A stretch of 64,000 nucleotides of DNA from Struthidea cinerea (GCA_013397865.1 VZTI01001048.1:3327842-3391841); one strand, 5' to 3'. Positions 9,851 to 23,783 are shown, counted from the stretch's first letter. Program-made: numbers and translations. The notes: generated by a model not told the origin, from the letters alone.

Positions 9851-12800
9851 GCTGTAAGTCTTTGATAGAGAAACCAGAAATGTTTCCTTCTGCAAATGTT
9901 TTCTTGGATTTTTTTTTAACTCCTTTGGATTTTTATCAAACATTCTGGGTGAAAAGGTACCAATGGGAACAGAGCAAGCACTTGGCTCTTGTACCCTCCA
10001 AGATGCTCTGCTGAGGAGTTGCGGGCAACTTCTCTGAGGTGTCTGTGACTTCAGAGAGAGAAAGCAAGTGGTGGAGTCACAAAACATCATGGTGCCTTGT
10101 GTTGATTGATCTGCAGGAGCAGGGTAGTGAACCTGTCTCTCGTCAGTAATGTTCAGAAATGCAAATCAGCACAAGTTGTGGGTTTTGTTGGATCTGAGAG
10201 TTTCAAATGTAAACACAGCTACTGCTGTGGGCTTCCCTCTGTAAGCCTCCAGCTCTTGACTTGGGCTGATCCTGAGTTGTCTGACTTCTCCCATAAAAGT
10301 AGAACGTGATGGAGTGGGAGGGATGGAGAGGGCAGGTCTTTCACATGAAGGGTTTGGAAACATTAACATCCAATGTGTTGTCAGGTTATTAGTGCTGTTC
10401 ATATATTTTTGCTCTGAACAGAAAGGAGAGAGCCTTTATTTTCCTGTTTCCCTTCTTTGCCTGCAATATCTCTGCTGCGAGTGCAGTCTGACCACTATCC
10501 CCAGTTGTCTGGCATGATTAATTACAGCATCTGTCCTGTCAGAAGCTATAATGAAGAGGTCTTGATAAAAATTGCAAATTACCACTGGCAACAATCTTAA
10601 ACTGCTTATGATAGAATGAAAATTAAAAACAGCAAGTGTCAAGCCTGAGCAGAATCCTAATCCTGTTTGAGGCATGGCTACCATGCTCAGACCACAACCC
10701 AAAAATAATGGAGTAGAGATCCCCAAAAAGTTGCAGCCAGACCTGAGGGAAGAGGTACTATACCATGTGAGTTTATTCATAATGAATTCAGCTTTCAATA
10801 TTTCATCATCCTCAGGTACTCCGTTTATTATGTACAAATATTGAACAGCAAGAGATTCTAATTATAAATTTATAGATTTCTTGGAGCAGAAAAAATCATG
10901 TATAAATTGAAGCTTTTCATAATAGGTGTTAGTTGACAGCTACCCATGCTCCTAATAGCCTTAGCATGATATCTAATAATGCCTGGGTTGGAGGGTGTTT
11001 ATTCCAAGTGCAAGGAAGCCTGTCTGCATTAGAAATGGCACGACAGAGGCTGGTTGGGAGAGATTTTGTGTGTGTCAGTTTTAACCAATGTTACATAACA
11101 AAGGGAACCATTTTATAGTTGTTTTTGAAACCTTTAGACAAATGTCTTCAGAAATAATTGCTAAACTGCATGTGACAGTAATTGTGTATTAGTTCTATAA
11201 TTGTCATTTTGAAGACCTATGAAGTATCGTTGGAAAAATGTCACTAGTGATAAGAGTTAATTACAACTGAAGTCTGTTTTCAACTATTTGCAGCGAGAAG
11301 CAGGTGTTATTACACTCATTAAATGGTTTCATAAATCCTGGGTTTTATCACATTTGATTAAGAGCTGCTGAACTACTGATGTTCAATTCCAGGAAAAATA
11401 GTTTTAATTACTGCAGCTAAAAAAAAAAAAAAGAAAATTAATCATCAAGCAGGACTGTACATTTTAAATATCAAAATTTGAATCTTGAAAAACTGGAGCA
11501 TCCCCCTGCTTGCCACAAAATTATATTTTGCATTACCCACAATAGCATATTGCAGAACATCTTGTGTTTCAAACTGTGCAAGTTTGTGTTCATGTTCCCT
11601 AAGTCTAAGTGAATAACTGTGCTATCATAGGTCATAAATAAAACTGTTAGTTTAAATCGCTTGATATGCAATTTATACAAGAAAAATGCAATAATCTGTA
11701 CAGTTTCAGTGTCGTGCATGGTTTTTAAGAATGTTTTCCTTCGTAGCATTTACAAGAACTTAAGTGCTCCCTTCTTTTCCCAAGGTTTCAGATGCTTTAT
11801 CACCCCGGTTAACCACATTCTACTTTCACATTAACCCAGGTTGACACATGATGAAAGAACATAAGGTGGTTTAATTTTTAGCTGACACAGGGTCATTAGT
11901 TTCTAACTTGGAGAACAAAGCCTTTAAATACCTCTGTGCAACATAATCTCAATTTTATATTATCACCTGACCGTTGTGGTTTGCAGGACAGATGGATTAA
12001 ATATCTCAAGTTTAACCACAAGTCTTGCACTGACTCTTTTCAATGGGGATTCCTATTTGAATGGCTCCTTTTCCATTTCTCACTTCATGGAGTATTTTGC
12101 AGCACTGGACTGCATTCTAACCTTTCCCTCCCCCCTTTGTTTGGCTTTTGTTTTGCAACAGCTGTTATTATCGTTTTTGGTCAGCTGTGATTGCTGGAGG
12201 CAAAATAGGACCAGATGGTGTTTTGCTATGCATGAATGGCGAGTTAGAGGAGTTTAGATTGAATAGGCCAAGTTTGAATGGTGTCTATGCACCACCTGCC
12301 CTCTTCAGCAGCAGCACACACATCATAGGAGCATGATCTGTCTCAGACCTACTAGAATTGGATGGGAATGGAGAGCGCCTCGTTGGATTTTCTCCATATT
12401 TATTGATCTTCCATGCACTAACAGCATAATGCAGTACACAGTCAATTTGAGTTAATTGGATATGACACAGCATGTACATGTAATCTATCACCGGAGTCTC
12501 CTGGTACACTTTAGGGTTTGCTGCCACAAGAACATGCAGTATTAGCCTGCATTAATAGGCTAAGTGGATGGAAGTAAACCAGGATCATTGCAGGGTTTGA
12601 TTTAACAAAATATACTGTAGTTTTACAATTGTACCCTTGAAACTGCCAGAAATGCAGTTAACTATGAACATTTCTGATTTGATAGACTGGGGCTGAGTAT
12701 TTTGTCACAGAAAAAAAATGTATGTCATTCCCATACATTTCTGTGAGATTTGCCTGTGAAATTTAAACAAATGTAGGGAGCAACATCTATAGGGATGGGC

Positions 12801-14602
12801 CAATGCCATTCAGATGAGTACCAAAGGGCTGCTTTGATAACCTAAAACTGGTCAGAGAGGCCTAATTTAAATGTTACATAAAATATACGAACTGTTGTAT
12901 GCTCTGTTAAGGCTGACTGAATGACATGAGGTATGAAAGACTTGGGCCTGGATGTTGCAGAAGAAAATATATATGTTATGAAAAATGAAAAAATATATAA
13001 CACTAATATATAATACAAAAATTACTGGCATTGTTACAGCAATTGGATGTTTCAAAGCCTACTTAATATGTAACTGAGGGTTGAGATCATGCTCTAAGTT
13101 GGCAGGAGCTGCTCACTTGGTGTCTTTGTCTGTGGTGTCAGGTAGCCAAGTGAGCTACTTTATTATGAAAATTGCATCCAACTGAAAAAATGCTAAATAT
13201 TTTCAAGTGCCTGTGGGAAAAGCTAAGTTTGTATTAAAGGATTTGGTTCTTAAAGTCACCAAGAAGTTAATGCTTCTCAGGTGCATCGGAGGGAGAGAAT
13301 TTTCGATTATAATACTAAAATCTTTGAGAAGTGAATGTATTGCTTTGAACGAGCTGCTCTGACACTTCAACAGGCTACATTGGAGATTTAGAATGCATTC
13401 TGTTTACCTCAGTTAAAAACCAGAAGTGGTATTTTAAATAGTGGGGTTTTTTCCAAGTTCTTGGAGCATTAACATCTTCAGCCCCTAAACAAGCCAAAGT
13501 AGTGGAGAGTTCTCTTACAAGGTTTGAAACTAAATTTATTTTAATCATCTAAGTAAAAAAGAGATAATTATACTTGTCCTGCAGTTATATGGACACTTCT
13601 TCCAGGTATCATTTATTCTCTTTCCTCTCCAGGAATATCTTTATGATGCAGTTACCTTTGGTCTGTTATTTTCTCCAAACTGGAGCTGCTACATCATTGT
13701 AACTCTGCTGCTCTAATTGTAAAAGAGAGGCTTTGATCCAGCAAATCACTTTAAATGACCTGATAATTCATGTATAAAAGTAGTAATTTCATTGAAGTGA
13801 CTACTCATATGCTCTGTTATACAGTTGCTCAAGTGCTTTCATAGATCAGGGGTCTGATTGCAAACCATTGTATTTGTTTTCCAAACAGATCCAAGTATTT
13901 ATAATAATAATCAGAACCTAAAAGTAATCTTACATTTTCTGCATCTTATTTTAATACATTCTATTCTAAACAAGTCACGAGTCTCATTTTCAGGTGCAGG
14001 TATCTAACCTTAGTCCTGGTTCAATGACTGTGAATCATCATAAATGTGTAAAGAATTACCCACCTGACGGCGAATTGTATCCGCAGCCATTTAGAAGAGA
14101 TTCTACTGTGCGCAGGTCTGAAAACTTTACCTGGATCAGCAGTCACAGCTCTTGACTGAGCAGATGCCTTAACCAAATATTTGTATTTACAAAACAGAGA
14201 AGTAAATGCAGGCAGGCAAAGTGCCAGGGCACCTGCTGGCAATATTTGTGAAATCTAAAGGGTGTAGTAACTGCAGGCTGGTTTATTTTAATGCTGTAGC
14301 CCATACTGTACTGATAGCAAACATATACATTGCATAACACTAAGCACATAAATAATAAATCCCTTGTGTTACGATTTTCTTGCTGGTAGTTAAATGTGCT
14401 TAATCTTGGTATTGGTTTTGGTATTCCAGGAATCATAAGAATTGACCATTATATTTAAAAAAACAGTAAGTAGCTGTACCATTTCTTACTTTCCTCTTCC
14501 TGATTTTGGAAGTGAAGAATATTCAGTGTCTGGAAATCAGAGCCCACTTTGGAAAATTCTGCTGTATGGACTGTTGATCATGGGATTATCACTACTGCCC
14601 TG

Positions 14603-14627
14603 ATGTGTGTGTGTGTATATATATATA
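14603..14627. repeat. (GT)n(AT)n microsatellite
   Basis: A compound run of GT units followed directly by AT units. Confidence 0.85.
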
Positions 14628-15420
14628 AAACCTTGCATCCTGCTCCTACCTGCTCGCCACCTGTGGAAAGCTTGCACTGAAGTTGAACTTCTCCTCTGTC
14701 AGCCCCCCTTCATGTTCCTCCTGTTCCTGTGGGTCACAAGGAAATTAATAGATTGTGCACATACACAATACATGTTTGTTTTAATAAAGAGATGTCCAGA
14801 TGGGTGCAATTAATTGTATGTGGCAAATGTCTAAAATATCCATAAGTCTAGGCATGCTTTTGGGGATTTTGGGGTTAACATGTTAGGTGCTTTGCAGCAC
14901 GGACTGCCAAAGGATTTGGTTACTGCTTAGCATGCCTTGGCACTGACAGAATATAGATGAAGCTAGTGATAATTATCATCCTTGTGTAAACAGACTTTCT
15001 CCCTTATAGAATGGTGGCAGCTAAATCTATAAGAGTTTTGGTCAATTACAGCAGACAAGTGTATTACAGGAAATCTTGAGCCCATGGTGAAATACATGTA
15101 ATTCTGAGTGTCAGTTTAGATACTTGTGTTTCTATAAAGGCTGGGCAGTCTCTCTTTTTTCCTTCCTTTTTTCCTTTAACCCAAGGCAAATGAAGTTATT
15201 CTTCACTTCAGTAAAGTGACCAGAACTTGCTAGCAGGCTTGGACAAATTAAACATCCTTGAACAAAAATTGTGATACTCTCACATTCATTTCTCTTGATG
15301 TTTCCTGTAGCTGTCCTTTGCTGTAAACTGAAGGTGGAGTTTGTTCTGATTATTTCTTTCCATTTTCAAAGCTGCTGGTCAGAAAAAACAAAAAGAATTG
15401 ATGCACAGTTCTGCATGCCT

Positions 15421-15720
15421 GCCCGTTCAGCTGCACAAGAGGCAGCTCCCACCGGGAATGGGTGCCGGTCCCAGCGCCGCCAGGCACAGCGGGATGTGGG
15501 TGCAGCACAGGGTCCCTGTTTATCTCATTTCACGTCACTTTGGTATTAAAAGTCAAAGCAAGATATAACTGATAATTTCAAAGGGAGCAGAGCAGCCCAT
15601 CGTGGGCCATTGCATCCCCTCGTCCCCATGGCCATCGGGTGTGTCACTGCAGCCTCTGGTGGGGCAGGAGATCTCCCCTGTGCCAGTGGGCCCCGTTCGC
15701 AGCAACACCACCGAGCACCG
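15421..15720. other. CpG-dense patch in the desert
   Basis: I count 14 CpG dinucleotides in this 300 bp, clustered at each end, while flanking sequence is AT-rich and almost free of CpG. An open frame on + (15271-15549) covers part of it but resembles no protein. It may be a small unmethylated regulatory island, a recent insertion, or chance. Confidence 0.5.
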
Positions 15721-17878
15721 CACCTATGGAAAATTAAAACAAACTTTGCAGTGTACTCAGGGCTAAATAAGAGTCCATGCAGCCAGTAGAAATAATCCCA
15801 ATGATTTCAGGATACTTTGGACCAGGGCTTAGCTGAAAGTGGACGCAGAAATGCAGCCATTATGAGCTCACTTGTAATTTTTTCCAATGACGTAGTAATA
15901 TTTCTCGGAGAAAGAAAATTTGAAGGAGAAGGAGGAACACAATTTTCCTTCTGAATGGAGAAAATGAAAACTGTTGGATGTGTGTTGCTATCACAGCGAA
16001 GTGTTTCTATCCAGGCTCAATGTTTCAGCATGTAAACAACTTCCACTGAAATCTGCAAAGTGCCTGTGCAGAGCATCTGGGAAAATATTTGTGATTTAAA
16101 TGCATCAAGCAAAGTGATAATGTTATTTGAGTTTGGTTAATCAATAACAGTGGAGAAATATAATGCTTTATTAACCTTCTGCCATACAATACAAAGTCAG
16201 TGAAATAAAAAAATACTTTTTTCTTTTCTTAAAATTTGCATAAATTATATTGGGGTTTCGTTTTAGGGAGTGTGGGGTTTTTTTCCTCTATTGTTATCTG
16301 TATATTTTATCTGCAGTTTGTTGCTTTAGAACAATGTATTTGTCCACTGTAGACAAAATATGCACTTTGTTCAATTCCTAACTTGAGGTCAAATTCTCTT
16401 GAGGAGAACAAGTGTGGGTTGTATAGCTGTCAAAAGAGGGTTTAGTGCTTGACCCTAATAAGCATTCAAAGCCCAGATCTTTCTTTTTTTATTGCTTTTC
16501 ATTTTCTTTGTTTGTACTTTATACTTAAGAAGGGGCCTCTGCACAGGGGAAGGCCCCTGCTTTCGTATTCACAGCTAGCAGCCTTCTACTGAAACACCTC
16601 AAAAGCTTTTCACAGCAAGAATTTGGAAACCACTGCTCTGTGTCAACTGCTGGTGCATAATCACACTGCGCATGGAGGGGCTGGAGCAGGATGTGTGGGT
16701 GCACGTGCCGGATGGAGCCCAGGGAGGATGGGACAGAGGTGCTGTAGGGATTCGGGGCACATGCATAAATGATCTGGCAATAAACAGAAAGTACGGGCGG
16801 TCTGTAAGCTCGGATGCAATAAAGCAGGAGTGTGAATCCAAAAGGTAAGTTGCTGAATCAATGTAGTTTAGAAGGAGGTACAGACAATAGCTGTTTAACT
16901 GGATGCTCACTGAAAAGTTGATGATACACTTTTGTATATCTGTGCTCCAACAGAAATTGTCTTACATTCTCTACAGATGGTGTTTATATAGTGTGCACAG
17001 AGTTAGAAATAGCTATAAAAAAGGCTGGAGATTTTGTGTAATTATTCACAATTACTATTGTGTAATTGGAAAATGTAAGTTTTGTATTACATTTTATTTT
17101 CTGGAACTACAGTGCAATTATACTTGTAAAAACTATTGCCAATATGAGGTGCCTTATTTGTAAAAAATGCAAAATGCTTGTAGGGTTCCTAACTGAGCAG
17201 GAGTTTTGATTAACATACAAAAGTGGTAAAGGTGATTTCAAATCCTTTCCATCCATGCTGGCAAGATTGTTGGCCTTATCTTTTTTATCTTGGGTAGTAA
17301 CTCAGTTCTCCAGGGCCATTCCAAGTGAGCCAGGAGCACAAGAGGACCGAACAAACAGATGGACTGAGATACCAGAAACATGAGCAGTGGAGGAAGGTCA
17401 CCTCTTTGGGAAGTTACACAATCCCTGTGGGAGCCTGGCTCCCAGGTAGGGTGATTTCAGGTGGGAGGTGGGCACTGCACAAGCCCTGCCCTCTACTGCT
17501 AAAGGCATGAAATAGAATAAAAGAAAAGGAGATGACAAGATAATTGGTCATCTACATAAATTGACACTAACTACATATACTATGTATTCCGGGATAATTT
17601 TTACCCTTAAGAAACCCTAACAAGGAGCAGTTTCTGCCCTACTTGGAACAGAGTCTCCAAATAGGCATTCAGATGGGGAAGCATGGTTTCAATTACACAG
17701 ATCTCCAGTCAACATCTGGGAGCCAAGGAAATGCAAGGGCACATGAGCACTCTGCATCACCATCATCTGGTTCAGCAAACAAGAAGCATTTCACAGCACA
17801 GGAAAATAAAAGTTGAATGAGTCAAAAAGCCTTACAATGAAGAAATAAAATAGTTTTCAGGTTATTTCAGAGTATCAG

Positions 17879-17942
17879 GAAAAAAACCAGAACAAAACAA
17901 AACCAAAAAAAAACCCACAAAAAAAACCAAAAAACCCCAAAG
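17879..17942. repeat. A-rich low-complexity tract with C runs
   Basis: This is a run of A interrupted by one to four C, giving AAAACCCC-like blocks. Similar tracts occur at 26237-26276, 33598-33641 and 45796-45894. Confidence 0.8.
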
Positions 17943-18399
17943 ACAACACTCTCAAAATTATGAACTGTATGAGCTTTCATGTGCAGCAGAAATTCCTCCA
18001 GAATTGTATTTGTTGCTTATAACAGGCAACTGGGAATAACATGAGAGCTTTGTAGAGTCCCTGCAGGGCACAGTGCACACACAGGCACTGTCCAAGCCTT
18101 GTTCTTGAGGGCAAATGTTACTTCCTGCTTGTTGCCACTGGTTCAGGACTCTCATTTTCATGCAGACTCGAGGCCATGTCATCAGTCTCTGCTTCTTGTT
18201 CTCAACAGCCAGCCCGTCCCAGCCTGGCAACGTCAATGGTAAAGTGACTTTCAGGATCATCACAGAAAGTCCCTGAGACAGGAGGGAACCTTCCCTATTG
18301 ATATGGGGCTCTGTGGGCTCATGCAGGCCCTGCTGTGGGTCAAGGGCACTTTGACTGCTGGCTGCACCAGGCATGAGGAAATTGGAATTATGGAACCCC

Positions 18400-18520
18400 G
18401 ATCCCTGGGAGTGTTTCAAGGCTAGGTTGGATGGGGCTTTGACCAGCGTGGTCTTTGTGGAAGGTGTCCCTGCCCATGGCAGGAAGATTGGAACTCGATG
18501 AGATGATCTTTAAGGTCCCT
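18400..18520 (+). mobile_element. CR1 LINE, 3'-end fragment
   Basis: The order of blocks is that of avian CR1 3' ends: a gatccctgggagtgtttcaa block, then ggttggatggggctttga, then ggaaggtgtccctgcccatg, then a gatgatctttaaggtccct block. The usual following segment and the short tandem repeat at the CR1 terminus are degraded or missing. It is 5' truncated, as nearly all CR1 copies are, and carries no reverse transcriptase frame. Its presence is the main clue that the genome is avian or at least sauropsid. Confidence 0.88.
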
Positions 18521-21500
18521 TATTTTGTGTTTTAGTTCTGTTAAGTATTTCACTCCATAAAAGTGGAGTGAGAGGAAAAAATTTGTTATGCAGGTTTTTG
18601 TTAAACCTGAAGCAGCAGAATAAATAGGTGACTTCATGAAAATCTGAACCAGGTCACTATTATTCTTGGTGATTAATTAACGTCTGTGGTGTTTAAATGT
18701 TGATAACTGCACCCGTTTCTTTAAAACATCCTTCTGGGTTTCCTGTGTGGAAAAGCAGAGGGTGAGAAGCTGATCATCTGCAGCTCAAGACAAATATTGC
18801 TGTGACTGAGATTTGCTGGCCAAGTACTTTAAGAAACTGAGTCCTTGGAGCAAAGTAGACAGATGATCCCTTTGTGAATTTAACAGCACTTGAATAAAGA
18901 GTAATTAAACCCTTAAAGTATCATATATAGAATTTCCATCCCATACTTTTAGTTTAGTACCACTGGGATTTTAGCCATCGCCTCTTGAAGTCCATTGAAA
19001 GCTCGTGGTGGCTTTGGAGATACTGGACCAAATCTTGACAGAGCAGCTTTGGTACTTTTATAATGTAAAAGAATTATTATAACTCAGAGCTGTGCTTATA
19101 TTCCTGCTGGCAGCAAGGTGAAGGCTGTTTGACTCAGAGCCCAACAAAGTCCTGTTCACCTTTGCAGCCCTGTATGAATGATTGCCAGCAATACTGAGGT
19201 TGGGCAAAATTTGGGGGTTTAGTTGGTGTTGAAAGAGTTGGCACTGTTTCCCCTTGTAGAGATAGTGCAGTGTCTTGCTTTCCATACTTAGGCATTTAAT
19301 CAGCTAGTAATTAATAAAAAAGGTGCAGCCTCCAGTGTCCCAGTATTTGGTCACAAAGCAACGTCAATATTGCTGGCTTTTCTGCCTTTACATAGAGGTG
19401 GGATTAGATTTTCTACCCTACTCCTTTCCTACTTTTGGTACATATACAACTCTTTTAAGCAGTACAGATTTGATTAAAAAAAGCCAACGCAGCAGCATAA
19501 ACCAGAACCAACTGTGTTCATTGAGGCGTTTTGTACATCATAGCTGCTACTTACCATTCTTATTCATCTGGCGTTTACAGAGAAAGCCTGTCTTGATATC
19601 TTGAAGGCACCTTTAATGAGTACACATCATGAATTTTCCAACTGCTTTTAGATTGAAAATGATTTCCTTTCTATTTGTCAGAGAATCCTGTTATTTTACA
19701 TTTTAAAAGGTTCTTGCACACCTCCCCAGCACCTGGATTGTAAGTGATTATTGGCTATTGTAGTTTGAAAATGAAAGTTGGTAGAATTTACTTCAAGTAC
19801 ATTCAACTAAATAAAAAAGTTAACTTCTGCTTAAAAAAAAGAATAAAACTGCCACACAGCTACTGTACTCTCAGCTAAATACCTGCTTTTATATATTCAT
19901 ACAAAAGGTTAAATCCTGCACTCCTTCTCTGCACAGCACCTGTACCAGCCATCCCACCCCTCTTGCAGAATATTCAACCTGTCAGGCTCCTCCTGTCAGG
20001 ATGCTAAAAGTTTATGAGGGTTCAAAACATGGACTGGTCAAAATCATCAAGGAAAATCCATTCAGGTTTCTTCAACACAAAGACATCATTTCTGGTTTGG
20101 GAAGCGCCCTGATAAAATTGGTTGGAGACTGGAAAGCAATCTGGGAAATAGCATGTTTTGTGTGCCTTGTGCTCACCCTCGTCCCAGAGCAGATCATGTT
20201 GGACACTGGAGACCGTGATGGGTAAGCCTTTGCAACCCCTATTTTAAAGTCTTATGTTAAATGGGCAGATTTTAAAACCACTGCAAAGGTTACTCTGGCT
20301 TTGGGAAGTTTCAGAATAGGGAAGGCAAAGTTCAGTTTCATGAATAAACTCTATAGGCAAAATCCATGGCAATGGGAAGCCAAGTAAGTGGGAAAATTTA
20401 CTGTATCGGGTTAAGTTAGTCTTTCCCAAGCTGTAAGCCTAATTGCCAAGCACTGAGCAGTAACTACTAATTTTTTCTTTATCAAACTGTAGGTACATTA
20501 GAAGTATTTCCTTATTTTATTGTTCAAATACTACTAAAGATGAGTACATTCAGCATTGACCAAACCCTGCTCTGCCAAACTGCACAAGGAGCTCAGTTTC
20601 AGTGGGAACAGATGAAGGCTCCTGCTTCAACAGCCTGAAGTTCACGGCTGCTGTTTGATCCCCACTAATCGGGTGACTTTACTGACTTGGCAGTTTGGTA
20701 TAAGAAAATAGTGCATATTTTAGTCATAACCTTGTAAAACTTCACCTTGCATTTGAAAATATTTGGAGTGAAGAGAAAAAATGAACTATCTCTACCCACA
20801 TTAAATAGATAATTGAGAATATGAATATTAAGAAGGGTTACTGATTGATTTGCTGCAAGTTACTGTGAATTAGGTCTGCAAAGAAGAAAACAAGATTACA
20901 ATTTGAAGATTGTAATTCAATGGCTTAGAATTTGTACCACTTCCTGTTCTCATTACATTTGCAGGAATTAAGCACTTCTGTCACACAATTTAGCATTAAC
21001 TAGGATAAAACAGATTTATCATTTCTGTTGTTATTTGATGATCATACAGTCAAAGGCAGAGAGCAAGCCAAAACCATCGTTGTTTTTAATGTTGTTTTGT
21101 GACATGCATTACTGTCTGGGCAAACATGGCATGGAGTGGAAAGGACCACACCCCATGGATGGTCTGAAATTAAAATCTTGCTTTGATGGTTTAGCAAAGT
21201 GAAGCCATAGCTGTGCTGGCAAGCAGCCTGCTTCCCACCGTGACCCCTGCAGAATGAACATCCTTCCAGCGTTGCAGGGGTGGCATAGTTAAAGGCTGCT
21301 GGCTCTCTGTGGTGTGGCTGCCCACACTTGGAGCACCTTTCAAGTGCTCCCACTCCGAATCCAGTGGGTCGGGTTGTGGTCAGACTATTAATAGTGGCCT
21401 GTGAGCAGATTCCTTGAAATGGGAGGCTTGGCAGAATCCTGGCAGTTCTCCGGGCTTAAGCAATTCAATGCTGATGCCTGGTGCCTGGGATTTAGCGTAC

Positions 21501-23783
21501 AGCCTGCTCAGTGTTCATATTTAAGGACAAATTTGCAGACAGGGAGCAGAAAAATGACTTGATTTTTAGCTAGCTATCACATATGGCTGTTCAGTTTTTG
21601 TGCGAGATCTTTACAGAGAGATCTAAGACTTGTTTTCCAAAACTCACCAGCAGAGACTACGATGGCAGTTCTTATGCAGAAACAAACAAAGCTGTATTCA
21701 TGCAGGAAAGCTGTTTGTTTGTTAATGATCTTATGTAGGTAATAGCTAGTAGTAGTGATGGTAATTCATTGCTTAGAATGCATTTACCCAAAATACTTGT
21801 ATTTATTTTTAGGAAAGATGACATATACTGACTTGTTCAATACAAGAATACAATTCAATATAAAGAAATATCTGTTGTGTTTTACAGAACAACCGCCTTT
21901 ATTCTCTCTTTTCCTTTGTCCCTTGAGCTTTAGAGTATGACTATTTAATTAAAAAGATTGAATGAGAGACCAAGTTTAATTTTTTCTAAACAATAAACTC
22001 CAACATATTCAACAATGTCTCATGCCTTCCTGGTATTTTGACGTACGCCTGCAGCAGAGTCTATTGAATTTGGTATGTGACTAAAATGTAACAAAGAACA
22101 CTGTCTACTGAACTTTAAATCTGCTTGGTTAAATCATTCAATGTGCTGTACAAGTTGTACAGCTGAAACTGAAAATAAGCAGAGCCCTTACAAAACTCGG
22201 CCAAGAAGCAGCTTAGCTAAAATTCTCAAGATACGACTTAGGAGCTTCAGGGTAATTTTTACAGTAAAAAACCCACTGAAATGGTTACTTTATATCAATT
22301 CATCTTATTTTTTTTCTCCTATTACTTAATAATACTCCATTAGTACTTAAATTAAAACTGTAAGAAATGTGTTTGGTTGGATCCTTGCAACCAGTTGCCA
22401 CAATGCTTGTTATTTTGTTAAATATATGACTGCAGTAAGAACCCTGTCTGACTGGGTTGCAGAATTGGCTCAGCATTGACATCCATACAGTTAGACAATA
22501 AATCCTTCTTTTGCAGGATGTGAAAAAAAACCCCTGTACTGGAAAAATAGAAGAGCTCTTTTGCATCTCCAGTACATCTGTTTGTCAGACAGTACTCTGC
22601 AGGGGAGACACTTCCATCCATTATTATTGTAAATAATAAATAAAAATAACAATAAGGCAGTACATTATCACATTTAAATAACAAATAAGCAAAATAGGAG
22701 GCAACACCCACTGACCTTTGAAAGATCTACAGAGACTACATTTCATGCTAGATAGGTCCTAGAGGAATGGGTAAAAGGAGATGAGAATACTCTTAGAAAT
22801 CTGGTGAAATGCTATTTGTTATAAATCCTGGGCTGAGGATTCAGCTTTGATCAAACTCTGTTGAAAGCAGTGATTGGAAATAAAAAGTGAGGATATTTAT
22901 GAACTGTTTAATACAATAATCTGAAGCCATGTTAAACCTAAATGACCCGTTCCACATGGAGATTGCACCCTGAATTATATCAGGGCAGTTGTAATGAAAA
23001 TAGCAGGTGTCCTATTGCTTTTTGGTCAATTACCATAGTTAATGAATGAAACAAATTTTTTATTACAATTTAATTACCCAAGATTGTTCAGCTCACTTGC
23101 AGCATCTGTTTTTTTGCAAGGGCCTGCATGTTGAATCCAATTTTTTAAAAAATAGGTCATCTAGAGCACAAAGAGCTTGATCCAGCACTGTGCATGTGAA
23201 CTTCGCTACCCAGAAGGGTGGAAGATGAGCCCCAGTGTCAGGGACTGCATCCTCTTGCATTTCAGAGTGGAACTGTTGCATCCACCTTGGTGCTGGTCTT
23301 TCCACCTTCTCACTTTTTGCTGGAGCTGTGTCTCAGCACTGTATTTCTCAGCACCAATGACCATGACCAGCAGCAGCAGAACAGTGGGATTTATATAACT
23401 ACAGTCTGGTTTCAGGCCGTGACTTCTCTACACGTGTGAAGTCAGTTGCCTTAACTGTTGAGGAAGGAATTCCTCTTGTAAACTTTCCTTGAATGCCTGT
23501 CCTGATGCTCCTTCTGATGCTGTACCCCAGCCAAAATGCTCAAGTGCTACTATTAGCCTGGACACTCCCAGCCTGGTGGGCTCTAGCTCAAACAGAAGGG
23601 ACTCAGCTCTTACAAATGGGATGTCTGGATACTATGAGAGCACTTCACTGCACTGTGTAGCCTTGGCATATTCATTGCAAAATATCCTTATGGGTCACTG
23701 GGCAGGAAGTACCTGTGGTACTGAGATGCACTCCTGCTACCAGAAGACATCAACTCAACAAATAAATTATTGAGTAAAACTCT
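18521..23783. other. Intergenic
   Basis: No gene is supported. A 74-codon open frame at 20001-20225 followed by a GT that could serve as a splice donor was considered and rejected. An ACAAT/ATTGT inverted pair sits at 20895-20916. The segment near 19910-19935 resembles half of an old palindromic repeat but is too short to call. Confidence 0.65.

Larger units (their letters stand above)
9851..18399. other. Intergenic, downstream of TOX3
   Basis: I find no gene here. All open frames are short, have no family resemblance, and lack splice partners. Visible items are a poly(A) run (11419-11432), hairpins at 12706-12745, 13111-13155 and 16531-16558, a GT/AT microsatellite (14603-14627), a CpG-dense patch (15421-15720) and an A-rich tract (17879-17942). 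The long minus-strand frame at 17958-18419 overlaps the CR1 start and does not look like protein. Confidence 0.7.

Noticed and set aside
13845..13870. Resemblance to the end of a palindromic sauropsid repeat (gatcaggggtctgattgcaa)
   Set aside because: Only about 20 bases match my memory of the repeat and no second arm was found.
17958..18419. 153-codon minus-strand open frame
   Set aside because: It is the longest frame outside TOX3, but it has no domain, overlaps the CR1 start, has random composition, and lacks splice or promoter context.
19910..19935. Half of a possible palindromic repeat (aaatcctgcactccttctct)
   Set aside because: Too short and without the partner arm to call.
20001..20225. 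74-codon + frame with a hydrophobic stretch and GT at its end
   Set aside because: No family resemblance, no acceptor or partner exon seen; chance is the simplest reading.
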